Source of the DNA: Tretioscincus oriximinensis
Lineage: Eukaryota > Chordata > Lepidosauria > Squamata > Gymnophthalmidae
DNA: 64,000 bases
Assembly (NCBI GenBank): GCA_022410635.1
Contig: JAJVDF010000228.1
Coordinates: 290,027 to 354,026 of the forward strand
Reading direction: 5' to 3'
Positions within the stretch are counted from its first letter, which is position 1; every line of letters starts with the position of its first letter. Both the position numbers and the translations under genes were made by a program. The notes under the pieces are model-generated. The model was not told the origin of the DNA. It ran no database searches and saw nothing but the letters and a program-made list of their open reading frames with translations. Of the stretch, positions 56,796 through 64,000 are shown one piece after another.

Positions 56796-57150
56796 TTGAT
56801 GATGATGATGAAACAAGCAATCACATTCTCAGCTGCTGCAAGAAAATCGCACAAACTGACTACAAACAGGGGCACAACTACGTGGTCCAAACGATCCACT
56901 GGAATCCGTGCCAACACTACCATATGCCAGCGGTAAAGGACTGGTGGGATCATAAACCTGAAAAAGCATTTAAAAACGAACATGCCAAAATACTCTGGGA
57001 CTTTTGAATGCAGACTGACAAGATTTTGGAACACAATACACTGGATCTCATGATCGTGGAAAAGAAATATTGATCTCGTTTGCTGTATATTACTCTTTTT
57101 TATGTCAGTAATAGTAATAATAGTAATAATAATGATGGTGATGGTGATGA
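56794..57150 (+). mobile_element. R4/Dong-like LINE fragment, endonuclease region, tandem to the previous copy
   Basis: The frame encodes 'DETSNHILSCCKKIAQTDYK', 'HNYVVQTIHWNPCQHYHMPA', 'DWWDHKPEKAFKNEHAKILW' and, after a stop, 'QTDKILEHNTLDLMIVEKK'. This resembles the region before and into the restriction-like endonuclease of R2/R4-type LINEs; the expected PD is LD here. It then jumps to a 3' UTR nearly identical to that at 56659-56695 and ends in (TAATAG)n at 57108-57135. Confidence 0.55.
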
Positions 57151-57189
57151 GATAGCTGGAAAATATGTCCTAGTTCTGTAGCAATTGTT

Positions 57190-57265
57190 TATTAATATAT
57201 CTATTTATTTTTAGACTGCCCCATACCAATAGATCTCAGGGTGAGTTACAAAAGTGAAAACACAT
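57190..57265 (-). repeat. L2/SINE-type 3' tail, antisense
   Basis: The reverse complement reads 'AACTCACCCTGAGATCT', 'TATGGGGCAGTCTAAAAATA', the same terminus as at 30680-30745. Sequence to about 57480 may be more of the same LINE. Confidence 0.5.
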
Positions 57266-57489
57266 TTAAAAGGACCCACTAACAACAATAACAGTGTCTA
57301 AAAGGAAGATTGTGGTTTCCTCTTCAAAATGCATAAGGTGCNAGGCAAACCTTAGGGGACATATTACTCTATGGTCGGGGGGCTATCACCAAGAAAGCCC
57401 CATCTCAGAAACCTACCCCTTTAGCTGCAAAAGATTGTGTTTTGCCCTTCAGCAGCCTTTACATCTCAACACCAAATAGGCCTTACTAT

Positions 57490-58550
57490 TAGACTGACCA
57501 AATTTTCTGAGACCCAAACCGGGGTAGAAAAACCTGTAGCCTAAACACAGTAGTCTTCAACTGCTTTAGCTTACAACATCTGTCATCATATTTAGAGTTA
57601 GAAACCAATGGTACCAGGGCAGGGACAATCCCTTCCAACTCTATGATTCTATATTTTCTAACTGTGTGGCNGAACTAATTTACTCCACTGCTGTGGACCT
57701 GCCTTATTTTTGAGAACCACGTTATTCCTTCCTTTTACAACAGGTAAATTAACCTTACTCAGCGAGAAAATCACTGGCATTCTTGTATTCCTTGCTATTT
57801 TCTGGGAATGGAAATGAGNAATCTTTCTTATGGTGTTTGATGGAATCAGTCAGCTCACTTTTACCTCAAGAGTTTCTACTAGCCAAGCTTAAAAGAACAA
57901 TTCTGAGGAATTCACAAAACAAAAGTCCTCCCACCCTTAGTCTGAAGGTAAATGTAAAATGAACTAAAAATGATGCGTTAAGAGGGAAAAAACAGCAAAA
58001 AAAAANCAGCACTTTAATCTGTATTTCTATGTGTGAGCTGTTATCTTACCAGCCTTTTAATCCCATTTGGGAGTACTAATACGTATGTCCTGAAATTTTG
58101 AATGCCCTTTGGCTATATATTCTTTTACATGTGGGGTTATGTAAGTACTACGACACTTGCTCATTAGTGTATGTATGATTAGTTACCTTGTTTAATTTCT
58201 GGGTAGTTGCTGTGAGCCATTGAAGAAGACCAAGCATCAAAACGCATCTGGCTCCCAGCATACTGCATCTAACATACCGTGGACCCACATAGTGTTGGAT
58301 ACTTCATCAGCTTACGGAAGCTTTTTATATATTTTAAAGTTTGAGTATTTTGATTGTATTAGTCACTATTATCTTTTGATGCTGTTTTTAAAGTGGCTAT
58401 ATTTCCGGTTTGTATAATTGCCACGGTATATTCTATTTCTATTGGTTTATATTTTGTTCTGCTGTGTTGGCAGCATTTTGCTCTTTAGAGATTGTTGGTT
58501 TTACCAAGAACNTGTCATATCAGTATGGTGAGTTTTTATAAAATGGATCC
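57490..58550. other. Gene-free stretch
   Basis: No domain-bearing frame. 'TTAGACTGACCAAATTTTCTGAG' near 57490 (only the first bases are distinctive) resembles the end of the GGCTGACC MITE family; otherwise unassigned. Confidence 0.4.
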
Positions 58551-58554
58551 AACT

Positions 58555-59690
58555 TGAATATTTATTTGTTTGCTTGTTTAAACTTATGCCCCACTCTATA
58601 CCTGAAGATCTCAGGGTAACAATAAAACAGTAAAAACAGAACTACAAAACTGACAGTTTAAAACCATACCTGAAAGAAGGGAAGCCATTTCTTCAACCAA
58701 AGACTAGGTTAAAGAGGAGCAAATATTTTTAAATGAATACAATGATGTTGACTGACACACCTCTAGAGGAAGACTACTTCATAATCTATGGGGAGCAACT
58801 GAGAAGGCTCTGCCCTGGGTTCCCACTCCTTTTGCTGCTGAGAGGGGTGTAACAATCAGGACAACCTCCTCTCTAGATCTTAAGGCACGAGCAGGTTGAT
58901 ATGGGAGAAGGACTCATTTAGGTATCTGGGGCACAAGTTATTTAGATTTGTAAGTTTAGGTTAACTCATTGAATTGAGCTTGAATTGTGTACTGGCAATC
59001 AGAACTGACCATTACAAGAGAACCAGATAAAACTGAATGTAGCACTCCTGGACACCTTCACAAGATCTTCGAGCATCAGTGCAGAGTCAAGGAGCATACC
59101 CAGATTTGTCTTATAGGCAAATCAACCACATCAAGGATAGGTGCCTCACAACTCCAAAGACCCAGGATATTCTAACACACAGCCCCTCCTCTAGCCTATC
59201 ATAGCCTCCAGACTGTTGTCAAGCACTTTAACAACCTCCACTGATTTAAATGGAATAAAGAGACAGTGCTGAGTGTCATCTCAATGTCATGCTTAAAAAT
59301 GTCAATTTTGGATTTTCGCTTTTATTGTTGGCTGGCCTAAGACCGTCAAAAAAAGGTGAGGTATAAATAAATAAATCTGCATATTGATATGGATTTCCTG
59401 ATGACCTTTCCCAGTGGCTTCATATATATGTTGAACAGCATGGGAGATAAGATCAACTCCAAGTTGCTGAGCAAAAATCTTCCAAAGAAAAAAATCCGTC
59501 TGATATCAACCTTGGAGATAGGAACAGAACCATTGCAACATCATAAGGATACAGTGGTCAATGATATCAAAAGCCACTGAGTGATTCAAGAGACNAGTAG
59601 GGTTCCCACCCTATCCCTTTCCTGGGCAAGATCATCAACCAAGATGACTAATGTGGGTTTCTGTGCATNGTCAAAACCTGCTGCCTTGAT
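58555..59690 (-). mobile_element. L2-like LINE, antisense, 3' end through RT region
   Basis: The 3' terminus is at 58555-58620 (reverse of 'ACCCTGAGATCTTCAGGTAT'). Antisense L2 landmarks follow in order: 'GAAGACTACTTCATAATC', 'CAGATCTTCGAGCATC'-like, 'TCAAGCACTTTAACAACCTC', 'GCATATTGATATGG', 'GTGGCTTCATATATATGTTG' and 'ATCATCAACCAAGATGACTA'. The last blocks correspond to the RT region also present at 12670-13050. Broken by stops and by the insertion at 59283-59377. Confidence 0.65.
59283..59377 (+). mobile_element. Short SINE/LINE tail insertion inside the antisense L2
   Basis: Comparison with 12700-12730 shows that 'GAGTGTCATCT' and 'CTGCATATTGAT' should be contiguous. The intervening 95 bp ends 'GAGGTATAAATAAATAAAT', a LINE/SINE 3' tail on the + strand. 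Confidence 0.6.
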
Positions 59691-59699
59691 AAACCTACA

Positions 59700-60900
59700 C
59701 AAAATAAGACTTTTCCTATTCTAGGCAATACTAAGCTTTTGTATCGTCGTATATTTTGCGATATGAAATCTAATGCAAGAATTTTACATCACAAAATTGT
59801 ATAATTATTTCTACATATCACTGTGCAAACATCTTTGAGATATTAAACCTTTATTGAAATTGATTAATACTGAAACTTTTTTTATGTTTGGAATTTTCTG
59901 TGTAAGAGAGAAAGATTTGGACTTCTTATTTCTGAGATATTTTTGATCTCAGATGCGATCTCAATGAATGCAAACAGGAAATACAAGTAATAAACATAAA
60001 AATCCCTATGACTAAATAATCCCTACTATTAAGAAAAGAGGAATTACCTAAACCAAGATTCTGAGAGATAGTGACCAATCACAGATCTTGGAAACTTGGG
60101 AAGGCATTCCCAGTGCACATGTCACATTGTTTCCAACATCTTCTTTTGGCTCCTCCACCTTCAGGAAGGCAGGAAGGCAGCAGTGGCCAAAGCCCTGTCA
60201 CAACAGGAAGATAGTGGCAGCNACAACAACAACCAGTTTTGCAACCGCACAAATTTCTACCAACTACTGGGAGGTCCTGAGCCCCAAGCCAGGAAGGTGG
60301 TGGCCTACTGCCCTCAGCCACGACACTCAACTCCATTGCCATGATGCCTTCTGCTGCTGTACTTTGCTATCCACCATGCCCAGGTCTTTCACTTGTTGCT
60401 AAGGCCAGGTTCCATTGTGGGAGATTTACATTTTTCTGTCCCATGGACATCACTCTGAGATGGGATGAAAAAGAAGGGCTTATTGGATGGCCTTAGTTGG
60501 TAGAACATTTGTATGGCAACAAGCTTTTCTTCAGGTACTTGTGTACCAAGTTATTCAGGTCTTTAAAAAAACAAAGTAAACACTTAAAAAAGCAGACTGG
60601 CAGAGAAATTAGAACCCCCTTCCACTTCCCCAATACCTGGGAAAAGAAGAGTAGACTCAGTGTCCACATAAAGCTGCTACATCAAGCATCTCTTAGTAGC
60701 ATCAGAACAGGGAAAAGCAAAAAGAGGAAAGTTCAATGCTCAAGGAATTGCCCACAGAAAGATACTGGTTTCTTCATAACACATATGACCTACAATAAGA
60801 CACCAAGATCAAAACTCTTATGGTGAAACCCTTCCTTCTAATGTCAGGATTGGCTAGAAGAAACAACCACATCCTTCCACATGTGGATGTCTAGATCGCA
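59700..60900. other. Gene-free stretch
   Basis: Overlapping frames on both strands at 60079-60402 arise from a GC-richer patch and show no domain. No repeat family assigned. Confidence 0.4.
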
Positions 60901-60904
60901 CTTT

Positions 60905-61150
60905 CAATAATTCATAGAATCATAGAGTTGGAAGGGACCTCCAGAGTCATCAGGTCCAACCCCCTGCTCAATGCAGGATTCATTAAACCATCCCAGACAG
61001 ATGACAGACCAGCCTCTGTTTGAAGACTTGTAGCGAAGGCGAAGTCACCACCTCCTGTGGCAACCTGTTCCACTGGTTTATCAGCCTTACTGAAAGAAAN
61101 NNNTTTTCTGATATTTAATCTAAATCTATAATTCCTTAAATTAAGCACAT
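60905..61150 (-). mobile_element. CR1 3'-end fragment, antisense
   Basis: 'ATAGAATCATAGAGTTGGAAG' style start (two octamers), 'GGGACCTCCAGAGTCATC', 'CCAACCCCCTGCTCAATGCA'. It parallels 1858-2110 base by base. A short n-run lies at 61100-61103. Truncated near 61150. Confidence 0.8.
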
Positions 61151-63184
61151 TGAAGTTGAAAGTTGTTGCTTTAATGACAGGCTGAAACAAGCGAATATCC
61201 AGTTGACAACTTCCCTGTCACAATTTCCTGTAAGAGTAATAGATTATTTCCCCCTTAGCTGATAACATTCTCACAAAACACACCAAGGAATTGACTGTAA
61301 GAGCTCCTCTGTTATTTGACCCCACACCAACTCTCTGCAAAATACTAAAGCAGCTGCTTAAATCTAGTTTATTTAAAAGGTCCAAGTCTTGCCTTATTAA
61401 AGCACTTAATTTAACCTTTTCACTATTTCCACATCCTCCTTTATTATCCCCTTCTGTCATTTTCTGTCTAGTGTCATTTGCTGCTATCTTTTTTGTTGGG
61501 TGGGGGAACTCAAGGGTAAAACTTCACTTTTAAACTCACCCGAGTTCTGTGAGGCTATGGCATTTTTTCATTCCATTGTTGCTTTTTTATTGGAAAAAAG
61601 GCAGTCAATTGCCCTCCTAGCCTCTGAAGGACAGGGCTCAAAATCTTAAAAGCTCTTGGAATCATTTCAGGTAATGTCCACAGGGCATAATGCTTGAAAG
61701 CTTCATAAAAGTTATAGCAAGAAAATATGACTGCTGTTTTTTGTTTACCTTAACTTTCCACAAGGAGGCAGCACAGCCTTCACCCAATTTTCATCAAACA
61801 TCTTAAATTCCAGATCTCTTGTTCAACTGTGTCTGAATGACTTTTGGAAGCACAATGACACNAAATTCACACTTCTTTTTTTAGAATGGTAGAGTCAAAT
61901 GCTTAGCAACTTAAAGTGCGCTTCAAAGAAAAATGTCTGTGAATATATTATAGATTATAAAGGCTACACTGAACTGCAAACAGTTATTCCATAGCACTGA
62001 ATAAATGAATTCCATATTTGCTAGTANGAGCCTGTGGATTTACTCTGTGCACACATTATACAATCTCTGTATTCTGAATCATTTCCATGGACAGCCTTTT
62101 TGCATAATTTGCAATATGTTGAAATATATTAAGCAGGCTTTTCCGATATGCTGCTCTGCAGGAGTCCTGAACCCCAGTTTTCTCTAAGGCACTAAGTAAA
62201 TCCAACTGCAGAAAGGGGCGAACACTGAGGAAACTATATGTAATGTCTTGTAGAACTTCAGTAATGGAGAAGAAGGCTTCAGAATAGCTAGGAAAATCTC
62301 TTAAATGATGAAGAATTCAGAGCAAGCACCTTGCAACTTTTTGCTTCTTTGATTATAACAGTAATATGAATGCAAACAGCAGTTCGGTAAGGCCATCAAG
62401 AATAAAACATGAAAATATGCCCATTTTTCTCTTACATGCTATGCATACTGTTGCCATGTGGAATTCAACAGACAACCTGAGATCCTATCTAATAGGCTGC
62501 TGAAATGGGAATAAAACATGCCTATTCTATTAATGCATTCCTGCACGCTGAGCTGTATCCATGTTACAGCATAATTATGAGGGATTTGCCACATATGTGG
62601 ATTCAGCAATGGTAACACTAGAAAAGTCCATTATTACATTTTCCCTGCCCCTCTTAATACTTTAAGCAGCTTCCAGCATACAATATCCACTCTTTCTTTT
62701 ATGGCTACAACATCTGGAGATGCCTGAAAGAGCTGCAGAGACCTCCAACCTTGTTTTATGAATCTTTGTCTTCCTTTCAGTGTCAACAGAGGCCACAGGG
62801 CATGGATCAGCTGCTAAATTGTGTTGATTTTACACAAGACAAAGCAATAATGGTGAATGAAAAAAACCCTGAATGCCTTCCAAAACTCAGGCAAGTTTAA
62901 AATTGAGGTTTTGCCTTTAAATTCACCCATTCAGAAACAAGGAAAGCCAATTAGAACATAAATACAGATCACAAGCTAGGATTCATATTGTTTTTTGTAG
63001 CAAGGACAGTCAAATTTTTCATGTGTGTGGGCTACTAGCAATGACAGCATTAGTCTTTATTCTGAGATATAAAGAAACAGTACTACAAAAGGCACCCTTG
63101 GTCCCATTAAACTCACTGAGGATTATTTCTGAGCAAATATGAACAAGAATGCAGAGAATCTTCCATAATACAAATGGGCTCGTT
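61151..63184. other. Gene-free stretch with weak repeats
   Basis: No supportable gene. It contains a weak antisense copy of the 'ctcaggcaagttta' repeat near 61500-61590 and a clear sense copy at 62770-63010, plus a short 'TTATGAGGGATTTGCCACAT' motif (62575) also seen near 7760 and 53485, probably MITE-derived. Confidence 0.45.
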
Positions 63185-63470
63185 CCCCACAAGTGATATA
63201 CTACACTTTGGAATATGCATGTCCAGAGTTTCCATGCNCTCCAAAAGTCTTTGCTGCACAGTATATAGCTCTGCACATTATCCAATTTAGCAGCCGATTT
63301 AGCAGATTTTGTAAAGAATGCCTGGGAATGGTATGCAGGCTTGCAGAGGGTTGGGGTTTGTAGTCAGGCAAGCGCAGCAATGATTTCTGGGGCTTGTGAT
63401 GTCATGAGAATTGCCAGGATGTGTCAAGGACAGAGAGGGAATTGCAAAGAAAATTGAAGGTAAATGGGGA
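63185..63470 (+). repeat. Unassigned interspersed repeat ('CTAATTGGCTC' family)
   Basis: 'TGTCCAGAGTTTCCATGC', 'CCAATTTAGCAGCC', 'GCCTGGGAATGGTATGCAGG', 'AGCAATGATTTCTGGGGCTT' and 'GAATTGCCAGGATGTGTC', as at 39835-40180. Confidence 0.6.
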
Positions 63471-63574
63471 CATATTTGTGAATGTGATGCTTTCTCTTTT
63501 AAAAAAAAGTGATTAAAAATATGTAACGGAATATTATGGAGAACAAACCATTCCCTTATTCTTATACTGGAGGC

Positions 63575-64000
63575 TGTGGCAGCCCCTACCTGAGGGCCCC
63601 ACAATTAGATGACCCTCCCAGCTAGGGGTGCCACAATACCACCCTGTTGCCCAAGCCAGCACCCACGGCTGCTTGGAGCAACAGCCTTATTCTCAGGCCT
63701 ACACAAGGCCTCTGTGTTTACCTCAGTGATGGGGCTTTATTCCCAGCCCCCCACCAGTAGCTGCTTATTTTGTGTTGTTACAGAAACAAAAGAAAGAAAG
63801 AGATGTTTGAATTGAAACAAATAACAAGTTTATTGTTTACAAATAAGAAAGAGAAAGAAGATAATAATAAAGCTTCGGCTTTTATAAAGTAAGCCTGACT
63901 CAAGATCAAACTCCAAGCAAGAGCAACCTTTGTTTCCAGAACTTAAAGAGACAGGCACAATGTCTATTTCTTTGTTTTAGCCCCAAGTCAAGCCTCCACT
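63575..64000 (-). mobile_element. Possible LTR in reverse orientation, running off the window
   Basis: The + strand starts TGTGGCAGCCCC, which on the minus strand would be an LTR end in CA. The minus strand then has AATAAA near 63832-63837, 63865-63875 and 63744. The GC-rich block 63575-63760 would be U5/R. The other end and any target duplication lie outside the window, so this is tentative. Confidence 0.35.

Noticed and set aside
56648..57034. Frames with long poly-Asn or poly-Ile
   Set aside because: Products of the (TAA)n tract. Only the downstream R4-like residues are meaningful, and they belong to a transposon.

Overview
This window is vertebrate nuclear DNA, most likely from a squamate reptile (lizard or snake). 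The evidence is a six-exon vertebrate transporter gene with long introns, and a repeat mixture in which CR1, L2, BovB/RTE, L1 and R4/Dong-like LINE fragments occur with tRNA-derived SINEs, hAT and Tc1/mariner MITEs and solo LTRs. I cannot name the species. Single 'n' bases are scattered throughout and look like unresolved assembly positions.

The only protein-coding gene I can support is SLC10A2 (ASBT/IBAT, the apical sodium-dependent bile acid transporter), on the + strand. Its six coding exons are 11266-11702, 18695-18813, 20370-20458, 22410-22585, 24811-24968 and 26063-26232. All junctions are GT/AG and in frame. Together they give 1149 nt, or 382 residues plus a stop. The protein has an N-terminus about 20 residues longer than the human one, a relocated N-glycosylation sequon and a longer cytoplasmic tail. 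A candidate AP-1 site and an HNF1-like site lie 120-185 bp upstream of the ATG. A candidate poly(A) signal is at 26792.

Layout: 1-11000 is the upstream flank (pogo-type MITE, CR1 nested in CR1, hairpin elements, a hAT MITE with 8-bp target duplication, a 286-bp direct duplication). 11081-26820 is SLC10A2, whose introns carry L2, BovB, L1, SINE and MITE insertions, several within about 25-65 bp of exon acceptors. 26820-64000 is a gene-free flank rich in repeats. It includes a SINE inside an L2, three solo-LTR candidates (35343-35632, 36256-37127, 40226-40927), a degenerate telomere-like tract, an L1 fragment, a tandem R4-like pair joined by a (TAA)n tract, and an LTR-like end running off the right edge.

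No CRISPR array, operon, rRNA gene or functional tRNA gene was seen. The most unusual items are the snap-back hairpin elements with 11-13-bp target duplications, the cluster of consecutive hairpins in intron 3, the transposon-crowded splice sites, and the nested L2/LTR/CR1 locus.
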